This document shows, in pieces, positions 1 to 8,220 of a DNA stretch of 22,868 nucleotides. Below the pieces are notes generated by a model. That model did no database searches. It was not told where the DNA came from and was given only the letters and a program-made list of their open reading frames with translations. The position numbers and the translations under genes were made by a program. The DNA lies in NCBI GenBank assembly GCA_047618505.1, contig JBLHLB010000025.1, positions 1 to 22,868 on the forward strand. The letters are read 5' to 3'. Positions within the stretch are counted from its first letter, which is position 1; each line of letters begins with the position of its first letter. This DNA is from JBLHLB01 sp047618505 (GTDB taxonomy: Bacteria; Planctomycetota; UBA1135; GCA-002686595).

Positions 1-2
1 GC

Positions 3-623
3 GAATTGCGCCGTTGCCTTGAGGATCATCGTCGTAGGCGCGGAAGCGACATGCGCGATCGATTGCCCAAGGACCTGCGCGAACGATTGGAGAACGCCAA
101 GAGCGACGAGGAACGCGCCGCAGTGTTTCGCGAACTATCCCAACGCGGACGAAGCGACATGTTCCCCCGCATGGTGGCGCGCATGGGGCGGCACTTGGAG
201 CTTGACCCTTCCGAGGTTGAACGCCTAAGTGCCACGGAGCCCGAGGGTCAGCGCACCGTCCTGGAAAATCTAAAGCGACGGAGTATCGTCGCCCGCGGCA
301 AGCCCGAGGACATCGATGCGAAGGACTGGACCTCATGGCAGTCTCTTGACGACCGCGAGTTCCTCAGAAAGGTCGAGTTTTCCATCCCCTCCCACAGAGG
401 CTGGCGCCAGGGTCCAGGCATGGGAGACGGCAAACGGGAAGAGCCCAGAGACGGATCCAGGGGTGACACGGATCGGCGCGACAAACCGGGTGGCAGCTTC
501 GGCCCCGGTGGACGCGGCGAAGGCCCCCCCGGCGGCGAATCCCGCGGAGACGGGCGTAGACGTCCCCGGGGCGAACAGCCGAAACCCAGCCGGGGCGGCG
601 CCCCAGGGAGCGAGGGGCACTGA
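3..623 (+). CDS. C-terminal part of an Arg/Gly-rich hypothetical protein (5' end outside window)
   Basis: The frame is open to the left window edge, so this is probably the end of a longer gene; the first in-window start-like codon is a TTG at 6. The first ~120 visible residues are charged and helix-prone, and the rest is a low-complexity tail rich in Gly, Arg, Pro and Asp that is likely disordered. No catalytic motif, signal peptide or membrane segment is visible in this part. I do not recognise the family. The charged helical segment followed by a disordered basic tail could bind nucleic acid or partner proteins, but that is a guess. It ends 71 bases before selU on the same strand, and the gap holds a small tandem repeat. 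Confidence 0.6.
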   Translation, partial: ELRRCLEDHRRRRGSDMRDRLPKDLRERLENAKSDEERAAVFRELSQRGRSDMFPRMVARMGRHLELDPSEVERLSATEPEGQRTVLENLKRRSIVARGKPEDIDAKDWTSWQSLDDREFLRKVEFSIPSHRGWRQGPGMGDGKREEPRDGSRGDTDRRDKPGGSFGPGGRGEGPPGGESRGDGRRRPRGEQPKPSRGGAPGSEGH

Positions 624-624
624 G

Positions 625-669
625 TCTCCCCGAACGCAGTCTCCCCGGACCATGTCTCCCCGGACCATG
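625..669. repeat. 15-bp tandem repeat, three copies
   Basis: Three adjacent 15-base units, each beginning TCTCCCC. Units two (640-654) and three (655-669) are identical and end GGACCATG; the first (625-639) differs at a few positions. They start two bases after the stop codon of the upstream gene and end 25 bases before the selU start. They encode nothing evident. Confidence 0.85.
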
Positions 670-694
670 TCCGCGGCAGTAGGATGCCGGGCCA

Positions 695-1954
695 ATGTCC
701 GTTTCGAGTTCAAGACTGCCCGGCGATTCCAAGCCCAAGGGTGACCCCCGTGGCCCGGCGGTCGCCATTCCATCGGTAACTGCTGAGGCGGTTTTGGAGG
801 CTGCAGATGCGCAGGTCATCGACCTGCGTAGTCCGGCGGAGTTCGCGCTCGATCACCTGCCTGGCGCACGCAACGTGCCCCTCTTTGATGATCTCGAGCG
901 CGCTCTGATCGGCACGCTCTACAGTCGCTCCTCCCCCCAGGAGGCCTTTGATGAGGGCATCCAGCGCACGCGCCAAAGGGTGGCGGATCTGACGGCGGAG
1001 ATCGCGCGTCTAGCGGAGTGGACACCGCCGGGGGAAGACCTTGATGGACTCGTGCAGCGCATGGCAGCGGGCGGAATCGAGGCCATGCAGGGCGCCCTTA
1101 CGCTAGTACCGGCGACTCTTCCGAAGCGCTCGATTGTGCTTCATTGTTGGCGCGGCGGAATGCGTTCACGAAGTGTGGTTGCCCTACTGCGCAACCTTGG
1201 CCTTGAACGCGCGCGCTTACTCGAGGGTGGCTACAAGTCCTATCGCAAGCACGTCAACGGGAGCATCAGCGATTGGGCTTCGCCCCCTAGCTACGTCCTG
1301 CGCGGTTTTACCGGCGTCGGCAAGACACTTGTGCTGCGTGCCCTTGAGGAGCTCTGCCCTGGCTGGACCCTGGATCTCGAAGGGGCAGCCGGACACCGCA
1401 GTTCGATCCTTGGCATGGTGGGGCTAGTGCCTGTTCCTCAGAAGCTCTTTGAGTCACGCCTGGCCCTACGACTGCGCTCTGGATTCCCCAGCGATCTAGT
1501 TGTCTACGAAGGCGAGAGCCGCAAGGTCGGCGATGCGATCATCCCCGAGACCATTTGGCGCTCCCTGCGCGGCGGAACGCCCCTGGACCTTTACGCGCCC
1601 ATGGCGAAGCGTGTGGAGGTCCTCGTTGCAGACTACCTTGCTTGCGAAGAGAACCGGGAGCCCCTGGCCCGCCAGTTGCCCTTCATTGAAGAACGCCTGG
1701 GACAGGTCAAGTGGCGCGGCGTACTGGTGCAGATGCTGGCCAGCGGCCGCGAAGAGGAGCTGGTGGAGGTGCTCCTCGAGCACTACTACGACCCCCGCTA
1801 CAACCACTCTGAAAAGCGCTTCCTTGAGGAGCGCGCCCAAGCCGGACTCCCCGCCTATGCCGCTCGCTTCGACACCAGCGACACCATCGCCGCGGCTGAG
1901 GAAATCGCGACCTGGATCCGTGAGGATCAGCGGCACCAACTCACTCCCAGCTGA
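695..1954 (+). CDS. selU: tRNA 2-selenouridine synthase (rhodanese + P-loop)
   Basis: Known role of the family (also called MnmH): it replaces sulfur by selenium in 2-thiouridine at the wobble position of certain tRNAs, using selenophosphate, through a geranylated intermediate. The 419-residue length is normal for this two-domain protein. Residues ~25-180 are a rhodanese domain with the expected catalytic cysteine, Cys151, in CWRGGMRS. A P-loop follows at ~204-211 (GFTGVGKT), then the family segment with HRSS near residue 234. The ATG at 695 has an AGGA at 681-684 at usable spacing and places the rhodanese domain about 25 residues from the N-terminus. The selenophosphate synthetase it needs (SelD) is not in the window. 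The family call is strong. Confidence 0.94.
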   Translation: MSVSSSRLPGDSKPKGDPRGPAVAIPSVTAEAVLEAADAQVIDLRSPAEFALDHLPGARNVPLFDDLERALIGTLYSRSSPQEAFDEGIQRTRQRVADLTAEIARLAEWTPPGEDLDGLVQRMAAGGIEAMQGALTLVPATLPKRSIVLHCWRGGMRSRSVVALLRNLGLERARLLEGGYKSYRKHVNGSISDWASPPSYVLRGFTGVGKTLVLRALEELCPGWTLDLEGAAGHRSSILGMVGLVPVPQKLFESRLALRLRSGFPSDLVVYEGESRKVGDAIIPETIWRSLRGGTPLDLYAPMAKRVEVLVADYLACEENREPLARQLPFIEERLGQVKWRGVLVQMLASGREEELVEVLLEHYYDPRYNHSEKRFLEERAQAGLPAYAARFDTSDTIAAAEEIATWIREDQRHQLTPS

Positions 1955-2162
1955 GGAACGCATGTACAGTTTCGTACCACTCTTGCGCGATTTGCCTGGG
2001 GTCAAATCGCAACACTGACACGTTCGAAGGGCACCAACTCGGGGAACATTCCTTGCCGCTGACCCAATCGGACCTTCCCGAGAGGAATCTCCAATCCTCG
2101 ATGTTCTGGGCACGCGATCCAAGAAGTTTTGGAATCGCTGAATCAATCCTGCGGCGGCGATC

Positions 2163-5048
2163 ATGTGGATTCCGCACGCCATGAAATATGTCGACCACAA
2201 AGCACTCCTAGCCCACCAGGGATGGGTTCGCGCCCTGGCGCGAACCCTCGCACGTGATGCGGCTGGGGCGGAAGATCTGGAACAGGAGACCTGGTCCCGG
2301 GCCCTTAGCGCTCGACCGAAGCGGGGTTCCGATCTGCGTAGCTGGCTGGGGCGGATCGTGCGGAACACGGCCCGCGAAGACTGGCGCGGTGAGAGCCGAG
2401 CCCAGGCCGCGCGCCGATCTCTTGCGGCGGGTGCGAAACCCGGGCAAGAGCTCGGCGCACTACGGGCAGCCACAGAAACTCCCGCGGAACGACAGGTGCG
2501 CATCGAGACCTACAGGTCTCTCCTGACCGCGCTGACGGAGCTGGAAGAGCCCTACGGCACCGTGGTCTACATGCGCTATGTGGACGAACTCTCCATCGGA
2601 GAAATCGCCCCGCTGCTCGGTTCGCCGGAGTCGACTGTGCGGACACAGTTGCGGCGCGGACTGGAACGTCTGCGCGAATGTGTCGCAGGCTCCCTCGGTG
2701 ATGATTGGCGTGCACGTGTCTTGATCCTGGCTGTTCCGGTAGCCAAAAACCCCCTCGCCCTCCTCACATCGGGAGGTCTTGCTCTCATGAGTCTTAAACT
2801 CACTGCGGCGGCCTGTGCAGCCGTCATTTTGGCGGCCTACGGCATGGGTGCCTTCGACGGTGCGGGCCAAGCGGCTGACGTGGCCCACGACGTGGCCCAA
2901 ACAGCAGGGGACCTGGATAGACCTCTTCAAGTCGAGGTCGAAGAACCGGTAGCGCCTGTGGAAGAGCGTGTGCCGCTGCAGGAAGAAGTCATCGCCGAGC
3001 CGATCGAAAGCCCCATCCCCGAAGCGGCGCCGATCGAGGACGAACAAGGCGGCGTTGAGGTCACCGTTTTAGACCATGTCACTTTCCAACCGATCGCCGG
3101 AGCTGAGGTCTGGGCCTTCGACAGGAGTTCCGACCAGGACAGGGAATTCGGATCGGCGATGTTTAACGAACTGCTCGACATGGAAGCGCTGCTGCTCCGC
3201 TTTGGTGAGCGCTATCAGGCCGATGCAAGAGGTGTTGTGCGTCTGCCGGAACGCTCGAGCTACCTACACATCGGCGCGCGGGCCAAGGGGGTCTTTGCTG
3301 CCCACTACGTTTTTGATCCACCGAAGCCAACACCCGGGCAGGTAGAGCATGTCGTCCTTCACCCATTACCGCAGGTGCATCTCAAGGTCCAGGTCTACAA
3401 CGCTACGGGCTCCCCGGCCACCAATCAGCGCGTCGAATACCAAGCGATTGCCAGCGGTAGATTCGGCCAACGCAGAGAGTGGGCTAGAACAGACGCCACG
3501 GGCCTGGCCGAGTTCAGAAACATGCAAAGGAGTTTCTCGGCCTCACGGGGGAACATGACTTATCGCGTTGCCGTTCCATTGCCGGGGCGTGAGGGAGTGT
3601 CCGCTCCCATCAACCCCCTCGATCCCCCCGAGGATGTAGTTGTCCTGCAGCTGCCGCCCCTGGGAAGAATCATCGTCTTCGTGCACGACCAGGATGGCAC
3701 ACCGGCAGCGGATGGCACTTACGTTCGGGTGGAGGCGATCCCTAGGGACGACGAATCCACGGCAGTCGGTCTAGTCAATTTCGATTCGCTGGCGGGTGTG
3801 GTGCGTCTGAAGACGGTGGACGGAAAGGTGGAAGCTAACGTCCAGCTTGGGCAAGAGCTCATGGCATGGTGCACGGACGGCGCTTCAGGGGAGATCACGA
3901 AGGCCTACTTCACCTGTACCGAAGACTACGGGCAAGCCCTTGAGGTCATCCTTGAGACGGGCAAGCCTGTCCTGGAAGCGCGTCTGCATGTGATCGATAA
4001 CGCCGGGCAAACGGTGCATTCCAGCAACCTGCTCGTCACCCATGTGAGGCTAGATGGCTCCAACGCGGGTGAGCCCACGACCTGGTATACCGGTACTGGG
4101 TCGGAGGGAATTTTGATGGCCTCCGCGGCAGATGTCGTTGACTCAGATGGTGTGGAAAGCGAGACGCTCGAGGGCATGACCTTCCTGCACCACGAAGTCC
4201 AAGGGCACCTGCGCTTCGGTTGGACCAGTTGGGTGGCCGGCTCAGATGCCGAGCTCATCCTGGGGAAGAACCTGATCGTTGCCGGCACGGTGATCGACGA
4301 TAGCGGTGCGCCCATGGTGGACGTCCCGATCTCCCTAAATCTGGTCTTGCCTTGGGGGGAGGACGACAGCGACATGGAATACATGCAGGTGAAGACCGAT
4401 AGCTCGGGGCGTTTTGAGATCCACGGAGACCTGCCCACGGACACGTCCCGCTATCGACTGCGATCCCACCAGTCGCTGGGCGGGCAATCGATCTTTCCGG
4501 TACCCATTGCGTTTGAGCCTGGTCAAGAGGACCTGGTCGTCGCTCTCCGCAGATTCCCCCGTGTCTCGGGGTCGATACAGCTGGAGCTGGGCATATCACG
4601 GCACGTCCAGCTGTACCTGGAACTGGTGGACGGCGGGGACCAGGAACGCAAGGAACTCGATTCCCTGGGCCAATTCGATTTCCGCTCGCGGCTACAGGGT
4701 CGCGCGGTCCTACGCCTCATGGCCCATGGGAATGTGGAGGTGGCGCGCTCCCCGGAGTTTGAGCTTCAAACGGGAGTTGATGTCACTCCCGAGGGCTGGG
4801 ATATCCTGGACCTAAGGGGGGCGCTCCGACTGCACCAACTGGATGTCCGCGTCGATGGCGGCACGCTACCCCAGTTCCTCACCATCAAGGTGGTCGATAC
4901 AGGTGTCACGTTCGCGATCGCAGGGCCATTCGAGTTCGTGGCGGATACGGAGGAAGTCGTCATCACTGTCGAGGCCACCGGCTTCAAGACTTCCACCCCA
5001 CAGCTCGTTGGCAAGAGCGCGGTGATCACCCTCGTGCCCAAGCAGTAG
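2163..5048 (+). CDS. ECF-type sigma factor fused to membrane segment and carboxypeptidase-regulatory-like domains
   Basis: A 961-residue fusion. Residues ~15-80 resemble sigma-70 region 2 (AEDLEQETW, then RSWLGRIVRNTARE). Residues ~115-172 resemble region 4 with a helix-turn-helix (LSIGEIAPLLGSPESTVRTQLRRGLERLRE). A hydrophobic segment at ~203-229 should cross the membrane, and a Glu/Pro-rich linker runs to ~292. The remaining ~670 residues are beta-rich repeats of the carboxypeptidase-regulatory/CnaB kind, e.g. 'GGVEVTVLDHVTFQPIAGAE' and 'VAGTVIDDSGAPMVDVPIS'. By inference the sigma part is cytoplasmic and the repeats lie beyond the membrane, so outside signals might control transcription without a separate anti-sigma factor. 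A second in-frame ATG at 2181 gives a protein six residues shorter; neither start has a clear ribosome site. A diverged copy of its last codons lies at 17013-17140. The sigma call is strong; target promoters are unknown. Confidence 0.85.
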   Translation: MWIPHAMKYVDHKALLAHQGWVRALARTLARDAAGAEDLEQETWSRALSARPKRGSDLRSWLGRIVRNTAREDWRGESRAQAARRSLAAGAKPGQELGALRAATETPAERQVRIETYRSLLTALTELEEPYGTVVYMRYVDELSIGEIAPLLGSPESTVRTQLRRGLERLRECVAGSLGDDWRARVLILAVPVAKNPLALLTSGGLALMSLKLTAAACAAVILAAYGMGAFDGAGQAADVAHDVAQTAGDLDRPLQVEVEEPVAPVEERVPLQEEVIAEPIESPIPEAAPIEDEQGGVEVTVLDHVTFQPIAGAEVWAFDRSSDQDREFGSAMFNELLDMEALLLRFGERYQADARGVVRLPERSSYLHIGARAKGVFAAHYVFDPPKPTPGQVEHVVLHPLPQVHLKVQVYNATGSPATNQRVEYQAIASGRFGQRREWARTDATGLAEFRNMQRSFSASRGNMTYRVAVPLPGREGVSAPINPLDPPEDVVVLQLPPLGRIIVFVHDQDGTPAADGTYVRVEAIPRDDESTAVGLVNFDSLAGVVRLKTVDGKVEANVQLGQELMAWCTDGASGEITKAYFTCTEDYGQALEVILETGKPVLEARLHVIDNAGQTVHSSNLLVTHVRLDGSNAGEPTTWYTGTGSEGILMASAADVVDSDGVESETLEGMTFLHHEVQGHLRFGWTSWVAGSDAELILGKNLIVAGTVIDDSGAPMVDVPISLNLVLPWGEDDSDMEYMQVKTDSSGRFEIHGDLPTDTSRYRLRSHQSLGGQSIFPVPIAFEPGQEDLVVALRRFPRVSGSIQLELGISRHVQLYLELVDGGDQERKELDSLGQFDFRSRLQGRAVLRLMAHGNVEVARSPEFELQTGVDVTPEGWDILDLRGALRLHQLDVRVDGGTLPQFLTIKVVDTGVTFAIAGPFEFVADTEEVVITVEATGFKTSTPQLVGKSAVITLVPKQ

Positions 5049-5343
5049 CGCGCCGGTACGGGGGGGGCTGGGCGGCATCGTTATCTTTCGCCGTGACGGA
5101 GACCGCCTTTACGCCACTGGCACGGGCTTCAGGCCCGCGTTGCATTGAGCACTTCGACGTACTTGCTGAAGCCACGACCAGTGATGACGATCAGGACCCC
5201 GCGCCCCGAACGCGGGCGGCATGCAGGGCCGACGCTTCCGCGCCTCGGGATGGTTCAGGTCGTACCGCATTGGAATCGTAAGAGCGGGAGATTGGGCTCA
5301 GGAGGGCTTGACTACCAGACACTCCGTAGATCACGATTTCAGC
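5049..5343. other. Intergenic gap with two hairpins
   Basis: No convincing gene. Two perfect stem-loops are visible: CGGGC/GCCCG at 5123-5137 and CCCGCG/CGCGGG at 5198-5216. Neither is followed by a T run, so they are not textbook intrinsic terminators, although either could end transcription of the sigma-fusion gene. No recognisable Zur-type operator was found ahead of the metal uptake genes. Confidence 0.4.
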
Positions 5344-5676
5344 ATGGCCTCTTCCCGCATAAAGCTGTTCCGTCTTCTCCAGCAGCTGGTGCTGCTGGTG
5401 GGACTGCTTGTCTCCGGACAGGCACACACGGCTCTGCATGCGGAGGCTGGAGATGGGGCTGGAGAGGAGAAGGGGGCGCCGACGGAGCAGCACGGGCAGT
5501 CGGACGGTTGCGCCCTCTGCCTCCTGGGCGGCGGAGTCCCTCCGACCCGAACCGTGGTGAAGCAAGTCCTGCGGCCCGTGGCGGTCGAGATCCTGGCGCC
5601 CGAAGAGCGCCCGGCGACCCATTCGCAGCCCATGCTGCGGGCGCCACGTGGACCGCCGGAGAACGCGACGTTCTGA
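5344..5676 (+). CDS. Small exported protein with CxxC motif, DUF2946-like, at metal uptake locus
   Basis: About 110 residues from the ATG at 5344; the frame is open upstream to 5221, but this ATG is followed at once by a signal-like N-terminus. That start comprises a short basic stretch, a Leu/Val-rich core (LLQQLVLLVGLLVSGQAHT), then a His/Glu-containing acidic region with HGQSDGCALCLLGG. A His followed by a CxxC motif and a C-terminal RGPP segment recall the small DUF2946-type exported proteins. The two cysteines and nearby histidines could bind metal. It precedes the porin and ABC transporter genes on the same strand, which fits an accessory role in metal handling, but no function is shown. 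The gene is likely real; the family assignment is tentative. Confidence 0.55.
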   Translation: MASSRIKLFRLLQQLVLLVGLLVSGQAHTALHAEAGDGAGEEKGAPTEQHGQSDGCALCLLGGGVPPTRTVVKQVLRPVAVEILAPEERPATHSQPMLRAPRGPPENATF

Positions 5677-5983
5677 AGTTGAAGTCTCCGCAATCCAGCG
5701 GCTGTGAAAGCAGCCCCTGGGATGTCCTTTGGCGCAGCCGCTGACGCGGATGCCGCGGGGAGCGTGCTCCATCTGTTGCACTCTCTTCGCCGGGCCAAGT
5801 TTGCGGAGGGTGTGATCCGCGTACCCAGTCGCTGGGTCACACAAGCCCGTTGGGCTGGCGCTGCGTTCGGGCTTTCCCGGCGTGCGCGAGCGTTCCGGAG
5901 CCGCATTTGTTGATCAGAACCGACGCCCCATCTCCGTTCGGGGCAAGCCTTCTCCACGCGGCCCTTCGTGCCGTCTACCTCCA
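5677..5983. other. Leader region of the porin gene with several hairpins
   Basis: A 307-base stretch with no convincing gene. Visible stem-loops are GGCTG/CAGCC at 5700-5715, ACCCAG/CTGGGT at 5823-5837, and AAGCCCG/CGGGCTT at 5843-5874. The second has an alternative pairing: GTGTGA just upstream can pair with TCACAC just downstream. The third is followed by only one extra T, so it is at best a weak terminator-like structure. The set could be a processed leader or attenuator for the porin-transporter genes. I saw no cobalamin-riboswitch core. Confidence 0.35.
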
Positions 5984-7201
5984 ATGATCTACCAGTCCAC
6001 TCTGAGTTCCACTCTGAGTTCCACTTTGGGCGCCACCTTGCGCGCCGCAGTCTTGCTCCTTCTTCCGGCTACTGCCCTTGCTCAGGCCGGGGGCCTCGAT
6101 TCTCCCGGCAAGCCCCTCTACGGGCGCCTGGGGCAGGCGACGCGCTTCTCCCCCGAATTCAACCCAGCCTTTGGCGTTGTGATCGATACCTACGTCGACT
6201 TCTCGGACAATGATGAGGCCGACGGCTTCGATGCCGACCTGCGGCTAATGGAGCTCAATGCGGCATCCCACGTGGATCCCAATGCCTGGGCGTACATCGT
6301 GCTCTCCTCTGAGAGCGCTGAGTCCCCCACGGTCGAGGAGGCGGCGCTCGTCTACACAGGTTTCGAGGGCAACTCCACCTTGAAGGCCGGGCGCTTCTTT
6401 GTCGACTTCGGCAAGCAGATGCAGTGGCACCCGGAAGCGTTGCGCACCCTCGAGCGAGCGCTTGTCCTGCGTGAGTTCCTCGGTGAGGAGCTGGCGGGAA
6501 CCGGGGCGCAGTTCGGCCATTGGCTGCCGGTTGGCGACACCTCCGTGGTGCGCTTCTCGGTCGGCGCCTTCGCTTCCCTTCTCAGTGAGCAGGAAGATGA
6601 AGAGGCGCCCGAATCTAGCGTGGCGGAGCGTAGAAACTTCGATGAGTTCTCCTTTACCGCGCGACTCACCGGCATGACAGACGTCGGCGATAACGGCCAG
6701 ATGCAGCTCGGCGTCTCGGCCCGCGTCGTTCCCGAGTTCACCTTCGAGGCGGCGGGCCTCAGACGCGAAGGGCTCTCGAACTCTGTGTACGGCCTGGACT
6801 TCACCTACGGGCACGCCGACGACACGGGGCTTTCCTCGACGGTCGTGGGCGCGGAGTACCTCGTTTTCGACGGCGACCTTTCGGCCGCCTTGGACGACCA
6901 AGACAATCCGACCAGCCTCGAGATTGTCGACGATGCAGTCACCGGCGCTCTCCTGTACGCTGACTATGGCTGGAACGGTCGGGACTCCGCCGGGGTGCAG
7001 TACTCTTTCCTAGAAGAGCCGGAGAATCCGGATTCAGACGTGTCCGAGATCGATTTTTACTTCACTCGCAACTTGACCGAATTTAGGCGCGCGCGTCTCG
7101 GCGTGACCTTCGCTGACTCCGACTCAACCGGGGACGAAGTCAGGGTCTACCTGCAGTTCACGGCGTTCTTTGGTTCCCATGCCCACGGCGCGGATTGGTG
7201 A
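5984..7201 (+). CDS. Outer-membrane porin-like beta-barrel protein of the metal uptake locus
   Basis: 405 residues from the ATG at 5984. The frame is open upstream to 5882, but this start gives a clean signal peptide with a Leu/Ala core and a probable cut after ALA (ATALA/QAGG). The mature part has alternating polar and hydrophobic strands typical of a barrel. It includes FEGNSTLKAGRFFVDFGKQM, like the segment of phosphate-selective-porin-like proteins where a strand and an early loop meet, and ends with FTAFFGSHAHGADW, two histidines near the C-terminus. Only 5 bases separate it from the binding-protein gene, so the two are probably co-transcribed. By inference it admits zinc or another divalent ion. 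The signal peptide contains a 12-base tandem repeat. Barrel class is fairly sure, substrate is not. Confidence 0.7.
   Translation: MIYQSTLSSTLSSTLGATLRAAVLLLLPATALAQAGGLDSPGKPLYGRLGQATRFSPEFNPAFGVVIDTYVDFSDNDEADGFDADLRLMELNAASHVDPNAWAYIVLSSESAESPTVEEAALVYTGFEGNSTLKAGRFFVDFGKQMQWHPEALRTLERALVLREFLGEELAGTGAQFGHWLPVGDTSVVRFSVGAFASLLSEQEDEEAPESSVAERRNFDEFSFTARLTGMTDVGDNGQMQLGVSARVVPEFTFEAAGLRREGLSNSVYGLDFTYGHADDTGLSSTVVGAEYLVFDGDLSAALDDQDNPTSLEIVDDAVTGALLYADYGWNGRDSAGVQYSFLEEPENPDSDVSEIDFYFTRNLTEFRRARLGVTFADSDSTGDEVRVYLQFTAFFGSHAHGADW
5996..6031 (+). repeat. 12-bp tandem repeat inside a signal peptide
   Basis: Three copies of a 12-base unit: TCCACTCTGAGT twice, then a diverged third copy. They encode STLS, STLS, STLG directly before the hydrophobic core of the porin signal peptide. 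The unit length is a multiple of three, so copy-number changes would keep the frame. Confidence 0.85.
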
Positions 7202-7206
7202 TTTCC

Positions 7207-8214
7207 ATGAACAAAGAACATCTGACCTCGACCGCCTCCGATCCCGAAGGTCTCTCTTCGCGTGCTCGCCGCTTGAGCCGGCGACCGTTCGCCTTGGCGC
7301 TGGCGCTCGGCGCCCTCGGGTGCCTCTCCAGTGCATCACTCTTGTCGGCCGACGACGAAGTGCGGGTGGTGTGCACGATTCCCGATCTCGCGGATGCCGC
7401 GCGCCGAATCGGCGGTGAACATGTCGTCGTGCACTCCCTCGCAAAGGGCACGGAGAATGTCCATGCGGTCCGCATCAGACCGTCCGACCTGAACCGGACC
7501 GCGCGCGCGGATCTGTTCATCGAAATGGGGCTGTCACTCGAGCATGCCTTCGTGCCGGGACTGCTCGAGAACGCTCGTAACAAGGCGATCCAGCCGGGCG
7601 CGCCTGGCTTCGTTAACTGTTCGGACGGTTGGCAGCCGATCGATGTGCCGGAGAGTGTTAGCCGCTCGGATGCGGCGGACCTCCATCCCATGGGCAATCC
7701 GCACTTCAATCTGGATCCGCGCGGCGGGCGACACATCGCGGAGCGCGTCCTCCAGGGTCTCATTGTGGTGGCGCCGGAGCGGGAGGAGGTCTTTCGTGCG
7801 AATCACGCGCGGTACTTGAAGGAGCTCGACGAGAAGGAAGCGAGTTGGGCGGACCTGGGCAAGAAGCTGAAGGGCACGCGCGTCGTGACCTATCACGGTG
7901 ACTTCGACTACCTCTTGCGCAGTCTGGGGATCGAACGCAGCGCGACGATCGAGCCCAAGCCGGGCGTGACGCCTACGCCGCGGTACCTCGCTAGCATCGT
8001 GGCGAAGATGAAGAAGGACGGGATTTCGGTCATTGTGACGTCGGCTTGGTCCAACAATCGCAGCGTGCGGTTCGTGGCAGAGAAGACCGGTGCACGGATC
8101 GTCGTGCTTCCGGGCATGGTCGGTGCCAGTAAGCAAGCGACCACCTGGGTCGCCCTGATGGATGACATCCACAGGTCGCTCGTCGATGCCCTGTCTCCGC
8201 CGGACAAGGACTGA
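7207..8214 (+). CDS. znuA: Metal ABC transporter substrate-binding protein, ZnuA-like
   Basis: 335 residues of the cluster A-I (TroA/ZnuA) family, which binds Zn2+ or Mn2+ in the periplasm and hands it to an ABC permease. Three likely ligand histidines are visible: H86 in ENVHAVR, H160/H166 in HPMGNPHFNLDP, and H230 in TYHGDFDYLL. The His-rich loop of many zinc-specific members is missing. The place where an Asp/Glu ligand usually follows 'TGARIVVL' reads PG instead. Three histidines without the carboxylate are more like zinc than manganese sites. The N-terminus has RRLSRRPFALALAL, which could be a twin-arginine or an ordinary Sec signal; ALGC is only a weak lipobox. ATG at 7207 is preferred to the upstream TTG/GTG codons overlapping the porin stop. 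Zinc is the likeliest ion, not proven. Confidence 0.85.
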   Translation: MNKEHLTSTASDPEGLSSRARRLSRRPFALALALGALGCLSSASLLSADDEVRVVCTIPDLADAARRIGGEHVVVHSLAKGTENVHAVRIRPSDLNRTARADLFIEMGLSLEHAFVPGLLENARNKAIQPGAPGFVNCSDGWQPIDVPESVSRSDAADLHPMGNPHFNLDPRGGRHIAERVLQGLIVVAPEREEVFRANHARYLKELDEKEASWADLGKKLKGTRVVTYHGDFDYLLRSLGIERSATIEPKPGVTPTPRYLASIVAKMKKDGISVIVTSAWSNNRSVRFVAEKTGARIVVLPGMVGASKQATTWVALMDDIHRSLVDALSPPDKD

Positions 8215-8220
8215 GTTCTG

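Noticed and set aside
5145..5744. Long plus-strand ORF overlapping the small CxxC protein
   Set aside because: Its translation is Gly/Arg/Pro-rich without a domain, while the other frame gives a proper signal peptide and CxxC motif.
5677..5983. Cobalamin or other known riboswitch ahead of the porin gene
   Set aside because: Hairpins are present but I could not match conserved core boxes of a known class.
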